A DNA stretch of 64,000 nt from assembly GCA_963800865.1 (NCBI GenBank), contig CAWDCL010000004.1, forward strand, positions 2,356,001-2,420,000, in the 5' to 3' direction. The position numbers and the translations under genes are program-made. The notes beneath the pieces were generated by a model. That model saw only the letters and a program-made list of their open reading frames with translations, made no database searches and had not been told where the DNA came from. This document shows, piece after piece, positions 51,971 to 63,046 of this stretch (positions are counted from its first letter, which is position 1; each line of letters opens with the position of its first letter). The stretch comes from JALOKP01 sp963800865 (lineage in GTDB: Bacteria; Acidobacteriota; Polarisedimenticolia; J045).

Positions 51971-53335
51971 TCAGGGCGCCGTGGAGGGTGTCTTCCCCTT
52001 CGGGGCGTCGGTCGTGCGGAGCACGCCATCGAGGATCGAGAGCGCCTCGTCGATCGCGGCGGAATCGATGTTGAGCGCCGGCCGGAAGCGCAACGAGCGC
52101 TGCCCGCAGGGCAGGACGAGCAGGCGGGCCGCGTGGCAGTCGCGGATCACGCGGTCGCGCGTCGCCCCGTCCGGGAAGCTGATCGCTCCCATCAGGCCGC
52201 GACCGCGGACGTTCCCGACCAGCTCGGGGTAGCGCGTCCCAAGGGCCTCCAGCCCTGTGAGGAGCCGCGCCCCTTCCCGGGCCGCGTTCTCGACCAGCCG
52301 CTCCCGCTCGATGACCTCGAGGATCACGGTCGCGCGGAACATGTCGACGAGGTGCCCGCCCCAGGTGCTGTTGATGCGGGATGAGACGTGGAAGACGTTG
52401 TCCGGCTCCTCTTCGAGGCGCGGCCCGACCATCATCCCGCCGATCTGCATCTTCTTGGCGAAGGTGACGATGTCGGGCACGGTGCCGAGCTGCTCGAAGG
52501 CCCAGAAGGTCCCGGTCAACCCGACGCCGGTCTGGACCTCGTCGAAGATCAGGAGCGCGTCGAACTCGTCGGCCAGCGCGCGCAGCCCGCGCAGGAAGCT
52601 CGGCCGGAAGTGGCGGTCGCCCCCCTCGGCCTGGATCGGCTCGACGATGATCGCCGCCACGTCGTCGCGGCGTTCCTCGAAGGCGTGGCGGGCCCGCGCC
52701 AGGGCGTCGTCCTCGGCCAGGTCGAGCCGCTCCGCCTCGCGCGCGTCGAGCGGAAAGTGGATCGCCGGGGACGGGATGCGCGGCCAGTCGAATTTCGGGA
52801 AGTACATCGTCTTGCGCGGATCCGCGGTGTTGGTCAGCGAGAGCGTGTATCCCGACCGGCCGTGGAAGGCCCACTCGAGGTGCAGGACCTGGTGGCCGCG
52901 CTCGGCAGTGTGCCCCTTGCGGAAGTTCCGGCGGACCTTCCAGTCGAACGCCGCCTTGAGCGCGTTCTCGACCGCCAGCGCGCCGCCGTCCACGAAGAAG
53001 AACCAGCGCATGGCCTCGTGTCGCGCGACGCGGTCGACCGCGTCCACGAACTCGGCGTAGGTCTCGGTGTAGACGTCGGAGTTGCTCGGCTTGTTGACCG
53101 CCACGCGCGCCAGCTGCTCGAGCGTTCCGCGCTCGGTCAGCGCGGGGTGGTTCATCCCGAGCGGGTTGCTGGCGAAGAAGGTGAAGAAGTCGAGCAGCTC
53201 GCGTCCGTCGCGCGCGTCGACCAGGCGGCAGCCGTGGGAGCGCTCGAGGTCGAGGACGAGGTCGAGCCCGTCGACCTGCATGCGGCGGCGCAGCGTATCG
53301 AGGACGCCGGACGGGGCCACGCGCGCCGAGCTCAT
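51971..53335 (-). CDS. lat: L-lysine 6-aminotransferase
   Basis: The 454-residue class III PLP aminotransferase transfers the epsilon-amino group of lysine to 2-oxoglutarate. LDFFTFFASNPLGMNHP, FFFVDGGALAVENALKAAFDWK and LLIFDEVQTGVGLTGTFWAFE match the Lat family. The PLP lysine is in IVTFAKKMQIGG. RINSTWGGHLVDMFR follows. The ATG overlaps the Lrp-type regulator (ATGA), which likely controls it. The product (allysine/piperideine-6-carboxylate) feeds lysine catabolism or 2-aminoadipate synthesis. Confidence 0.93.
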   Translation of the reverse strand: MSSARVAPSGVLDTLRRRMQVDGLDLVLDLERSHGCRLVDARDGRELLDFFTFFASNPLGMNHPALTERGTLEQLARVAVNKPSNSDVYTETYAEFVDAVDRVARHEAMRWFFFVDGGALAVENALKAAFDWKVRRNFRKGHTAERGHQVLHLEWAFHGRSGYTLSLTNTADPRKTMYFPKFDWPRIPSPAIHFPLDAREAERLDLAEDDALARARHAFEERRDDVAAIIVEPIQAEGGDRHFRPSFLRGLRALADEFDALLIFDEVQTGVGLTGTFWAFEQLGTVPDIVTFAKKMQIGGMMVGPRLEEEPDNVFHVSSRINSTWGGHLVDMFRATVILEVIERERLVENAAREGARLLTGLEALGTRYPELVGNVRGRGLMGAISFPDGATRDRVIRDCHAARLLVLPCGQRSLRFRPALNIDSAAIDEALSILDGVLRTTDAPKGKTPSTAP

Positions 53336-53895
53336 CCGCGCGTCCCGGCCGGCCCTCCCGGCCCCTCTCCCGCCTCGGAGGCCGGGACCGGCAGGTGGAT
53401 GCGGGGCGACTCCTTGGTGGACGAGAGGACGACGACCGTCTCGGTCCCCCGCACGCCGGGGAGCGCGTTGAACCGGTCGAGGATCAGGAGCTGGAGCGAG
53501 CGCCGGTCGGGGACGCGGACCTTGAGGAAGCAGGTCGCGTTGCCGGTCACGCGGTGGCATTCCTGCACCTCGGCCATCTCGGCGACTTCGTCGAGGAACC
53601 GCTGCTCGTGGCGCGGGTGCTCGATGAAGACCTGGACGAAAGCGAGGAGGTCGCACTGGGCCTTCTCAGGGTCCAGCAGCGCGGCGTACCCCCGCACGAC
53701 GCCCGAGCGCTCGAGCTTCTTGATCCGCTCGTGGACCGCGGCGGCCGAGAGGTTGATCGCCTTGCCGATCTCCGCGCGCGAGCAGCGGGCATCGCGCTGC
53801 AGGATCTCGAGGATCGCGCGATCGACCGCGTCCAGCCGAGGAGGTTCGGAAGGGGGGGTGTGGGAACCCAACATCATTTTGCCGGGAGTGCTCAT
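53332..53895 (-). CDS. Lrp/AsnC-family transcriptional regulator
   Basis: The 187-residue product is taken from ATG 53895. The N-terminal winged HTH is LDAVDRAILEILQRDARCSRAEIGKAINLSAAAVHERIKKLERSGVVRGY in outline (about residues 20-70). The RAM effector domain follows, with FVQVFIEHP, VQECHRVTGNATCFLKVRV and LPGVRGTETVVVLSSTKE. A perfect 6-6-6 palindrome lies right before the start. It is coupled to lat, so lysine or another amino acid is a likely effector. Confidence 0.92.
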   Translation of the reverse strand: MSTPGKMMLGSHTPPSEPPRLDAVDRAILEILQRDARCSRAEIGKAINLSAAAVHERIKKLERSGVVRGYAALLDPEKAQCDLLAFVQVFIEHPRHEQRFLDEVAEMAEVQECHRVTGNATCFLKVRVPDRRSLQLLILDRFNALPGVRGTETVVVLSSTKESPRIHLPVPASEAGEGPGGPAGTRG

Positions 53896-53913
53896 GGGAG
53901 AATAATATCTCCC
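53896..53913. promoter_or_regulatory. Palindrome overlapping the lrp-lat promoter
   Basis: GGGAGA (53896-53901) and TCTCCC (53908-53913) flank ATAATA in a perfect inverted repeat touching the regulator's ATG. On the minus strand its AT core reads TATTAT and could be the -10 box, so binding of the regulator would block transcription directly. Its AT-rich centre is conspicuous in this GC-rich window. Confidence 0.5.
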
Positions 53914-53961
53914 GGGGCCGCTCTCCGGCAAGATGATCTTGATCGCCCGGGGACGCCGGCT

Positions 53962-56418
53962 TCAGACCCCGTCCGGCGTTCCGAAGGCCCGCATCGACTC
54001 GGCCATCTCCCTCAGGCGCTCGTCGACCCGCCGGCCCAGGCTCCCTTCCGGCCACTCCCCCCGGGGGTCGGGGGCGCCGAGGGGCATCCGCATCAGCAGG
54101 CGGGAAAGGTCGTCCACGGTCGAGGCGGCGTAGACCCTGAACTTCCGCCGCTCGACGTCCGCCACGACCTCGGCCTCGAGCTGCAGCGCGCTCGCCGCAG
54201 CTGCCGGGACGATCACCCCCTGGGTTCCCGAGAAGCCGCGCTCCCGGCAGACCCGCCAGAACCCCTCGACCTTCTCGTTCACCCCCCCGACCGTCAGGAC
54301 CTGGCCGTGCTGGTCCACCGCCCCGGTCAGGGCGAGGTCCTGACGGACCGGCACGCGCCCCAGGGCCGAGAGCAGCGCGATCAGCTCCGCGCCCGACGCG
54401 GAGTCCCCTTCGACGCCGCCGTACGACTGCTCGAAGCAGGTGCTGGCGGTCACCGCCAGCGGGTGGCGCTGGGCGAAGAGCGATCGCAGGTAGCCGGCGA
54501 GGATCAGCGAGGCCTTGGTGTGGATCTCGCCCGACAGCTCCGCCTCGCGCTCGATGTCGATGATCCCCGAGCGCCCGGCCGCGGCGGTGGCCGTGACGCG
54601 CACCGGGTAACCGAAGCGCTCGAGGTTGGTTTCGATCACGGCCAGCGCGTTGGCCTGGCCGATCCGCTCGCCCACGAGGTCGAGCCGCAGCGAGCCCTCG
54701 CGAATCGACTCGTGGACCCGTCCCGACAGCAGTCCCTCGCGCTCGCGGCGGGCCACCAGCGCCCGCGCGACGTGAGCGCGGGCGACGCGCGTCGCGCCGC
54801 CGTCGCGCGCGAACCACGACGCCTCGCGCGCCAGGTCGGCCAGCCAGCGGAAGCGGGTCGAGATCTTGCCCGCGCCGCCCGCCACCCGGACCAGGTGCTC
54901 GAGGATCCGTCCCACCGCGGCCGCTTCGAACGGGAGAAGACCCTCCTCGGCAACGACCCGCCCCAGGAAGCGGGCGTAGGAGAGCGCGGTCGCTTCGGTG
55001 AGCGGGATCCGCTCGTCGAAAAGCGCGGTGACCTTGAAGAGCTTCGAGAACTCCTCGTCCCCCTGGGCCATCGCGTCGCGCAGCGCCGGGGTGCCGACGA
55101 GGATCACGGTGGCGGCGATCGGGATCGGCTGCGGGACGAGCGGCGGGGGCCCGTCCGCGGCGAAGGTGGCGAGGGGAGCCGCCTGGCCGGTGCGCAGGGC
55201 GCGCCGCAGCGCCGCCCAGGCCCCGTCCTCGGCCAGGAGGTCGTGCGCATTGAGCAGCAGGAAGCCGCCGTCGGCGCGCTGCAGGGCCCCGCCGCGGATT
55301 CCGGAGAGATCGGCGCGCAGGCTGCCGTCGGGGCCCCGCTGCGTCTCGATCGTGCCCAGCAGGCGCCCCGCGGTGGGATGGGTCTCCTCCACGATCGGCC
55401 GGCCCTCCTGCCCGGTCCGATCGACGACGACGTTGACCGCCATCGCGAGGGCCGGGCCGCGCTCGGCGATGTCGTCTCCCCCCTCCACCCCGGCGGCTGC
55501 CTGATCGCCCGCGGCGAAGGCGACCGGAACGAACTCGAGCAGGAACCCGCAGACCTGCGCGAGGTAGACGTCGAGCGGCTCGCGCTCCCCCTCGGGCACG
55601 CCGAGAGCCTCGCGCAACTCCGCCAGCCCCGCGAGCACGACCGGTTCGGCCGCCGCGCGGTCGACCGCTGCGAGCGCCTCGTTCAGCTTCTCGCCGAGTT
55701 CCTTGAGCATCGCGCTGGTCTCGGCGAGTCGCGCCGCGAGCAGCGGGTGCTGGGCCGTCAACCGGTCGGCCTGCTCCTGGGTGAGCTTCCCTTCCTTGAC
55801 GTGGCCGGGGAGTTCGGCCAGGCCGACCGGCTGCCCGCCGACGAGCGGGGCCAGGTCGTGCGTCCGGTAGGGGCCCATCGCCACCTCGACCAGTCCGAAC
55901 CCCTGCTTGGCAACCTCGGCCTGGAACTCGGCGACAACCGCGGACTGCTTGCCGCGCAGCCCCTTGGCCACCTTGTCGCGGCGCCGGCGGTGCGAACCCG
56001 AGGCGCGCAGCGAGGCCAGGCCGTCGCGCACCCTGTCGGCCAGCTCGGCCAGCCGGTCGCGGAGCACGCGCCCCTTGCCGGGCGGCAGGCGCAGCGCGCG
56101 CGGCGCGCGCGGATCCTCGAAGTTGAAGACGTAGACGATGTCGTCCGGCGCCGGGTTCATCGCCGCTTTCTTCTCGACGACCCGCCGCACGGTGCTGGTG
56201 CGGCCGGTGCCGGGCGCGCCGGCGACGAAGACGTTGTATCCGCGCGCCTCGATCCCGATCCCCAGTTCGAGCGCCGCAATCGCGCCCGGCTGGCCACCGA
56301 CCTCGTTCCCGTCTCCCGGCAGTTCCGCCGTCGTCGCGAACGGCAGCCACCCGGCAGGACAGCGCCACGCCAGCCGATCGGGAGGGATCAGGTACTTGTC
56401 CAGGCGGGGTCGCACCAC
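53962..56418 (-). CDS. Lon-family ATP-dependent protease (LonB/AAA_32 type)
   Basis: The 818-residue product begins with a divergent AAA domain: VFVAGAPGTGRTSTVRRVV (Walker A). A coiled-coil region about residues 120-280 and a second ATPase part (GFLLLNAHDLL, VILVGTPALRDAM) follow. The C-terminal Lon protease domain has the dyad Ser in YGGVEGDSASGAELIAL and Lys in GGVNEKVEGF. This is the 'AAA family ATPase/Lon protease' class near 800 residues, distinct from LonA. No TM helices are obvious. It is on the same strand as lrp-lat, 66 bp upstream. Confidence 0.92.
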   Translation of the reverse strand: MVRPRLDKYLIPPDRLAWRCPAGWLPFATTAELPGDGNEVGGQPGAIAALELGIGIEARGYNVFVAGAPGTGRTSTVRRVVEKKAAMNPAPDDIVYVFNFEDPRAPRALRLPPGKGRVLRDRLAELADRVRDGLASLRASGSHRRRRDKVAKGLRGKQSAVVAEFQAEVAKQGFGLVEVAMGPYRTHDLAPLVGGQPVGLAELPGHVKEGKLTQEQADRLTAQHPLLAARLAETSAMLKELGEKLNEALAAVDRAAAEPVVLAGLAELREALGVPEGEREPLDVYLAQVCGFLLEFVPVAFAAGDQAAAGVEGGDDIAERGPALAMAVNVVVDRTGQEGRPIVEETHPTAGRLLGTIETQRGPDGSLRADLSGIRGGALQRADGGFLLLNAHDLLAEDGAWAALRRALRTGQAAPLATFAADGPPPLVPQPIPIAATVILVGTPALRDAMAQGDEEFSKLFKVTALFDERIPLTEATALSYARFLGRVVAEEGLLPFEAAAVGRILEHLVRVAGGAGKISTRFRWLADLAREASWFARDGGATRVARAHVARALVARREREGLLSGRVHESIREGSLRLDLVGERIGQANALAVIETNLERFGYPVRVTATAAAGRSGIIDIEREAELSGEIHTKASLILAGYLRSLFAQRHPLAVTASTCFEQSYGGVEGDSASGAELIALLSALGRVPVRQDLALTGAVDQHGQVLTVGGVNEKVEGFWRVCRERGFSGTQGVIVPAAAASALQLEAEVVADVERRKFRVYAASTVDDLSRLLMRMPLGAPDPRGEWPEGSLGRRVDERLREMAESMRAFGTPDGV

Positions 56419-56551
56419 GGGATCGTCCTCGGGGACAGGCAGGGAGATCCTAACCCCAACCCGGCGGTTGCCGGCGCGCTCCGGGCGGTTCGGCCGCGCG
56501 CATGCCGGCGGGAGCGATCCGTGTCAGCATCGTCGAGGAGCCTTCGCCGAG

Positions 56552-57748
56552 ATGCCTCGTTCCCCTGCCCGCGCGGCCGCGTCCCTCCTGGCGGCCGCCC
56601 TCGCCTGTGCCCCCGTTGCCGCCGCGGCGGCGAAGGTGGTGATTCTGCGGCCCGCCAAGGGAGCCCTGCTCGTGGGCACGGTCGAGGTGGCGTTCCGGAT
56701 CGACGGGGTCGATCCGTCGACGGTCGAAGGGGTCACGATCCTGCTCGACCGGCGACCGCTGGCGCGCCTCGCCGAACCCCCCTGGCAGGCCACCATCGAC
56801 GCCGGAGAGGAGATCGGCCGTCGCCAGCTCGACGTCGTCGTCCGGCTCGCGAACGATACGGAACTCAGGGCCAGCCAGGTCTACGAGCCGGTCGGGGGGA
56901 TCGAAGAGGTCGACGTCCGGCTGATCAGCGTCTCGTTCACCGCGCTCGACCGGCGCGGACGCCCGGTGCCGGACCTCGCGGCGAGCGAGGTCGAGGTCAG
57001 GGACCAGGGCAAGCCCGTCCGCTTCGAGCGCTTCCGGCACGCCGGGCCGCCGCTCGACGTGGCGCTCGTGTTCGATACCTCGAACAGCATGCTCGGCGAG
57101 CGCCTGGAGGACGCGCAGCGCGCGGCCCTGGCCTTCCTCGCGGCGTTGCCGCCCCAGGACCAGGTCGTCGTGCTCGACTTCGGCGAGGACGTGCGGATCT
57201 CGGCACCGCTGTCGAGCGACCGCGAGGCGGCTCGAAACGCCGTCACGGGCTTCGAGGCCGCCGGGGGAACGGCGCTCTACGACGCGGTGTACGACGCGGC
57301 GAAGGCCCTGGCCTCCGGCCGCAGCGAGGCGCGGCGGATCATGGTGGTGCTCTCCGACGGACGGGACGAGGCCTCGTCCGGACTCGAGCCGGGCTCGTTC
57401 CACACGCTCGAGGAGGCGATCCGGCAGACCCACCTGAAGGACGTCGCCCTGTTCACGCTCGGGATCGGCAGCGCGCTCAAGCGGCAGACCGACTTCACCG
57501 ATCGGTGGACCACGGAGGAGGTGCTGACCCGCCTCGCCGAGTCGACCGGAGGCCGCTATCTCGCCGTGGAGCGCTCCCGGAACCTGGCTGGCGCGTACAG
57601 CGACGTCCTCGAGGAACTGCGCCAGCGCTACGACCTCGCGTTCAAGCCGGGGCCGGGCAAGCCCGGAGAATCGTGGCGCACGATCGAGGTCACGACGACC
57701 CGGCCGGGCGTGACGCTGCGCGCCCGCCAGGGCTACTACGTCCGCTAG
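56552..57748 (+). CDS. Secreted VWA-domain protein (Acidobacteria-type 'VWFA-related' family)
   Basis: The 398-residue product has a signal peptide (ASLLAAALACAPVAAAA). An Ig-like N-terminal part (about 25-140) leads to a VWA domain with MIDAS-like DTSNSM (D-x-S-x-S), GGTALYDAVYDAAKALA and VVLSDGRDEASS. The C-terminus LRQRYDLAFKPGPGKPGESWRTIEV and LRARQGYYVR is typical of the VWFA-related family abundant in Acidobacteriota. The function is unknown; adhesion or envelope complex assembly is likely. The divergent gap to the Lon gene is 133 bp with nothing striking in it. Confidence 0.88.
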   Translation: MPRSPARAAASLLAAALACAPVAAAAAKVVILRPAKGALLVGTVEVAFRIDGVDPSTVEGVTILLDRRPLARLAEPPWQATIDAGEEIGRRQLDVVVRLANDTELRASQVYEPVGGIEEVDVRLISVSFTALDRRGRPVPDLAASEVEVRDQGKPVRFERFRHAGPPLDVALVFDTSNSMLGERLEDAQRAALAFLAALPPQDQVVVLDFGEDVRISAPLSSDREAARNAVTGFEAAGGTALYDAVYDAAKALASGRSEARRIMVVLSDGRDEASSGLEPGSFHTLEEAIRQTHLKDVALFTLGIGSALKRQTDFTDRWTTEEVLTRLAESTGGRYLAVERSRNLAGAYSDVLEELRQRYDLAFKPGPGKPGESWRTIEVTTTRPGVTLRARQGYYVR

Positions 57749-57759
57749 GTCCCGCCCTT

Positions 57760-58068
57760 TCAGTCGGCCGGCAGTTCACCGCCGCGCGCCTGGCGGTGGA
57801 CCAGCACCAGGTTGCGCACGTACGGGATCAGCCCGGCCGCCTGGCCCAGGGTGAAGACGGGGTTGTGGATCCCGATCGCGTAGACCAGCGAGATCGAGCC
57901 GCCGGCGAGCGACAGCCACCAGAACGCGGTCGGCACGAAGCTTCGCTTCGCACGCTCGGAGGCGATCCACTGCACCAGGAAGCGCGAGAAGAACATCGCC
58001 TGCCCGGCGAACCCGATCGCGTCCCACGGGTGGAGCGTGAAGTGCCACGGTCCCAGGTCGAGGATCAT
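57760..58068 (-). CDS. Lipid A biosynthesis N-terminal (LAB_N) domain membrane protein
   Basis: The 102-residue product has three TM helices. It shows GQAMFFSRFLVQWIASERAKRSFVPTAFWWLSLAGG and NPVFTLGQAAGLIPYVRNL, the LAB_N pattern also fused to some LpxB proteins. It overlaps the GT2 gene (ATGA). Stand-alone LAB_N proteins paired with a polyprenyl-phosphate GT2 suggest a role in making or flipping a lipid-linked sugar for lipid A modification. That is inference from context. Confidence 0.85.
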   Translation of the reverse strand: MILDLGPWHFTLHPWDAIGFAGQAMFFSRFLVQWIASERAKRSFVPTAFWWLSLAGGSISLVYAIGIHNPVFTLGQAAGLIPYVRNLVLVHRQARGGELPAD

Positions 58069-58823
58069 CGGCGGACCTCGTAGCGGATCCAGCGGCGCTG
58101 CAGCCAGCGCACGCCCAGCAGGTCGACGAACGCGCGCCAGGCGCGGTTGAGCATGCCGTACTTGGAGCGTCCGCCCTGGCGCGGACGGTGGGACACCGGG
58201 ACCTCGACCACGGTCCTGGCCCCGGCCAGCCGGCAGAGTGTCGGCAGGAAGCGGTGCATGCCGTTGAAGACCGGCAGTTCGAGCAGGAAGCGCCGGCGGA
58301 ACGCCTTCAACGAGCAGCCGGTGTCGCGGATCGTCTCGCCCGACAGGCCGTTGCGCACGGCGTTGGCGATCCGGCTCTGCACCCGGCGCCAGGCGCTGTC
58401 GCGCCGCGTCTCCCGGTAGCCGGCGACGAGGTCGACGCCGCCGGTCAGGGCCGCGAGCAGCTTCGGAATCTCGGCCGGCGGGTTCTGCCCGTCGGCGTCG
58501 AGGGTGACGACGATCTCTCCGCGCGCCGCGCGGAACCCGGCGGCGAACGCTGCGCTCTGGCCGGCGTTCCGGGCGAAGTGCACCACGACCAGCCGCGGAT
58601 CGACGGCTGCGGCACGGTCGAGCCACTCCGCGGAGCCGTCCGACGAGCCGTCGTCGACGAGCACGACCTCGTAGCGCGCCGCGGTCGGATCGAGGGCGGC
58701 GTGAATTTCCTCGACGAGCGCCGGCAGGCACTCGATCTCGTTGAAGACCGGAATCACCAGCGATGCGTCCGGGCCCGGCGGACCGGCGGTCGCGACGGCC
58801 GTCCCCTGCCCCTCCCCGTTCAC
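58065..58823 (-). CDS. Glycosyltransferase family 2 (polyprenyl-phosphate sugar transferase type)
   Basis: The 252-residue product starts at GTG 58823, with GAGGGAAC upstream and GTGA overlap with the kinase gene. The GT-A fold has SLVIPVFNEIECLPALVEEI, YEVVLVDDGSSDGS, ARNAGQSAAFAAGFRAARGEIVVTLDADGQNPPAEIPKL in outline, and DTGCSLKAFRR. The dolichyl-phosphate mannose synthase/ArnC-like pattern is clear. It lacks C-terminal TM helices, and the coupled LAB_N protein may provide the membrane part. Confidence 0.88.
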   Translation of the reverse strand: MNGEGQGTAVATAGPPGPDASLVIPVFNEIECLPALVEEIHAALDPTAARYEVVLVDDGSSDGSAEWLDRAAAVDPRLVVVHFARNAGQSAAFAAGFRAARGEIVVTLDADGQNPPAEIPKLLAALTGGVDLVAGYRETRRDSAWRRVQSRIANAVRNGLSGETIRDTGCSLKAFRRRFLLELPVFNGMHRFLPTLCRLAGARTVVEVPVSHRPRQGGRSKYGMLNRAWRAFVDLLGVRWLQRRWIRYEVRR

Positions 58824-59518
58824 TGTTCCCTCGCTCCCTTCCGGTTGAATGGCCAGAGGCGGCGCCAGCGGCGGAAGCGCCGCAGGAAGGTGCGATCTCC
58901 CTCGCTCAGCAGGTCCGGCGCGAACTGTTCCTTCCACTTCAGGAAACCGCCCAGGTCGACCCTGCGGGCGAGTTCGAAGAACAGCCGCCGGCGCCACGAG
59001 CCGGGCGGGAAGAAGGTCGCTCCCCCCCAGTCGATGATCGCGACGCGCTCCCCGTCGGGCGACGCGAGGACGTTCTCCCGGCCGCGCAGATCGTTGTGCA
59101 CCACGCCCGCCGCGTGCGCTGCGAAGAGGATGCGTTCGAACTCACCCAGCGCGCGGCGCCGGGCCGGGGGGCCGCAGTGCTGGAGGCGCACCCCCTCGAC
59201 CCGCTCCATCGCGAAGGCGTCGTCGTCGAGCCGGCCGACGAGCGCCGGCACGCCCGCCAGGCCGCAGAGCGCCCGAAGGGCGCGTTGCTCCCGGCGCAAC
59301 TGGAACCGGCCGAGCGCCCGGCCGAACCAGGGCTTGCCGGCGAAGTCCTTCACGACCACGCGGCGCCCGTCGCCGAGCGTGGCGGTCCAGAGGTCGGCCT
59401 TCGACCAGCGCCCGTGCACGAGCCATCCCTCCCGGCGGGTCTCGAGATCGGCGCGGCACAGCGCCGCGGGCGGGGGCCGCGGGGGCGGAGCGGGCCGTTC
59501 GTCGGGAGCCGCGTTCAT
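58820..59518 (-). CDS. KdkA/Rio-like lipopolysaccharide kinase
   Basis: The 232-residue kinase-fold protein has VVKDFAGKPWFGRALGRFQLRREQRAL (ATP-binding Lys), a catalytic loop VVHNDLRGRENVL (H-N-D) and metal Asp in AIIDWGGATFF. RRRLFFELARRVDLGGFLKWK follows, as in Kdo kinases and related LPS core kinases. It is coupled to the GT2/LAB_N genes (GTGA), so phosphorylation of a lipid A-core sugar is likely. Confidence 0.82.
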   Translation of the reverse strand: MNAAPDERPAPPPRPPPAALCRADLETRREGWLVHGRWSKADLWTATLGDGRRVVVKDFAGKPWFGRALGRFQLRREQRALRALCGLAGVPALVGRLDDDAFAMERVEGVRLQHCGPPARRRALGEFERILFAAHAAGVVHNDLRGRENVLASPDGERVAIIDWGGATFFPPGSWRRRLFFELARRVDLGGFLKWKEQFAPDLLSEGDRTFLRRFRRWRRLWPFNRKGAREQ

Positions 59519-59523
59519 CCCCT

Positions 59524-59529
59524 TATAAT
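59524..59529 (+). promoter_or_regulatory. Consensus -10 box before the methyltransferase gene
   Basis: A perfect TATAAT lies in the 56-bp divergent gap, 45 nt before ATG 59575, whose ribosome site GGGAGAG is intact. No -35 is clear at the expected distance. It overlaps the start region of the divergent kinase gene. Confidence 0.5.
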
Positions 59530-59574
59530 CCCCGCGCCCGGCCCTCGCGGCCCGGCCGCCAATCGGGAGAGATC

Positions 59575-60146
59575 ATGGGCCAACGTCCGGTCGCCAACAT
59601 CGTCCGCCTCGTGCTCCTCTTCGCGGGGATCGCCGTCCTGGTCTACTTTTCCAAGCCGACGCCGTGGAGCGTCGCGATCGGCGTGCCGCTCATCGCCCTC
59701 GGCGAGGTGGTCAGGGTGTGGGCCGCCGGCTACCTCGTCAAGACCCGCCAGCTGATCACCGGCGGGCCCTACAGACACACCCGGAACCCCCTCTACTTCG
59801 GCCGCTTCCTGATCCTCACCGGCCTCGGGATCGCCGCCTGGCTCCCCTGGGGCCTCAACCTGGCGCTGCTCGTCGCGGGTTGGATCGGGTTCTTCGGATA
59901 CTACCTCCCGCGCAAGGAGCGGATCGAGCCCGCCCGCCTCGAGGAGACGCACGGCGAGCCCTACCGCCGCTACCGGGACGCCGTCCCCGCGCTGTTCCCG
60001 CGCTGGGGCGCCTGGCCGGCGAGCGACCAGCGCTGGAAGCTCGAGAACTTCATGCGCAACCGCGAGTACATGATGATCGTCGGGCTCGGCCTGATCGCCG
60101 CGTACCTCGTGGTCCGGGCGATGCAACTCATCCCGGGGCCGCTGGC

Positions 60147-60150
<4 letters not shown>
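59575..60150 (+). CDS. Isoprenylcysteine/phospholipid-type membrane methyltransferase
   Basis: The 191-residue integral membrane protein has about five TM helices. The SAM-binding ICMT/PEMT signature is GGPYRHTRNPLYFGRFLILTG followed by EERIEP-like KERIEPARLEETHGEPYRRYRDAV. The substrate is unknown; lipids or isoprenoid quinone-type molecules are candidates. It is convergent with msbA and overlaps its 3' end by 4 bp. Confidence 0.85.
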
Positions 60151-62014
<1,864 letters not shown>

Positions 62015-62018
<4 letters not shown>

Positions 62019-63046
62019 GGGAAGAGCGCCGGTCCGCGGGCCGGACCGAACCCGAGGTGGCGGCGGGCCCGCTCGGTCGCGCAGCGTCCGCGCGGCGTCC
62101 GCTCGAGCATCCCGATCTGGATCAGGAACGGCTCGGACACCTCCTCGAGCGTGTCCGGCTCCTCGCCGAGCGCCGCCGCGAGGGTGCCGAGGCCGACCGG
62201 ACCGCCCCCGTGATTCTCGACGATGAGCGTGAGCAGCCGCCGGTCGAGTCCGTCGAGCCCGAGGCTGTCGACCCCGAGGCGCTCGAGGGCGCGGCGCGCG
62301 AGCGCGAGATCGACCTGCCCCCCGGTCTCGACCTCCGCGAAGTCGCGGATCCGGCGCAGCAGGCGCAGCGCGACGCGCGGGGTGCCGCGCCCGCGGGCCG
62401 CGATCTCGGCGGCAGCGGCCTCCTCCACCCGCACCTCCAGGCGCCCGGTCGCGCGCAGGACGATCGTCTGCAGGTCGGCCGGGGGATAGAACTCGAGCCG
62501 CTCCACGATCCCGAAGCGGTCGCGCAGCGGGGCGCTGAGGAGCCCCGAGCGCGTGGTCGCCCCGACCAGCGTGAAGGGCGGGAGGTCGATCCGCACCGAG
62601 CGCGCCCCGGGGCCCTGGCCGATCGTCAGGTCGAGGCCGAAATCCTCCATCGCGGGGTAGAGCACCTCCTCGACGACCGTGCCGAGGCGGTGGATCTCGT
62701 CGACGAAGAGCACGTCGCCCGGCTCGAGGTGCGTCAGGAGCGCCGCGAGGTCGCCCGGCCGCTCGATCGCCGGTCCCGAGGTCATGTGCAGCCGGCTGCC
62801 CAGCTCGGTCGCGATGATGTGGGCGAGGCTGGTCTTGCCGAGACCGGGCGGACCGGCGAGCAGCACGTGGTCCGGCGGCTTGCCGCGGCGCCGCGCCGCC
62901 TCGAGGTAGACCCCGAGATTGTCGACCACCCGGGCCTGGCCGACGAATTCGGGCAGGGTCCGCGGGCGGAGGCTGGCCTCGTGGCGCAGGTCCTCCCCCG
63001 AGGCGATCGGCGTCAGCATGTCGCGCTCGGGCCCCTGGTCGTTCAT
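62015..63046 (-). CDS. ruvB: Holliday junction branch-migration ATPase RuvB
   Basis: The 343-residue AAA+ motor has SLRPRTLPEFVGQ, LLAGPPGLGKTSLAHIIATELG (Walker A), LFVDEIHRL (Walker B), VGATTRSGLLSAPLRDRFGI (sensor 1/Arg finger) and the winged-helix C-terminus with EPFLIQIGMLERTPRGR. It overlaps ruvA (ATGA) upstream and msbA (GTGA) downstream. Confidence 0.97.

Noticed and set aside
53395..58083. A 1562-codon open stretch on the plus strand
   Set aside because: Shadow of lrp and the Lon-type protease caused by high GC; no recognisable protein. It also runs out of frame over the VWA gene.
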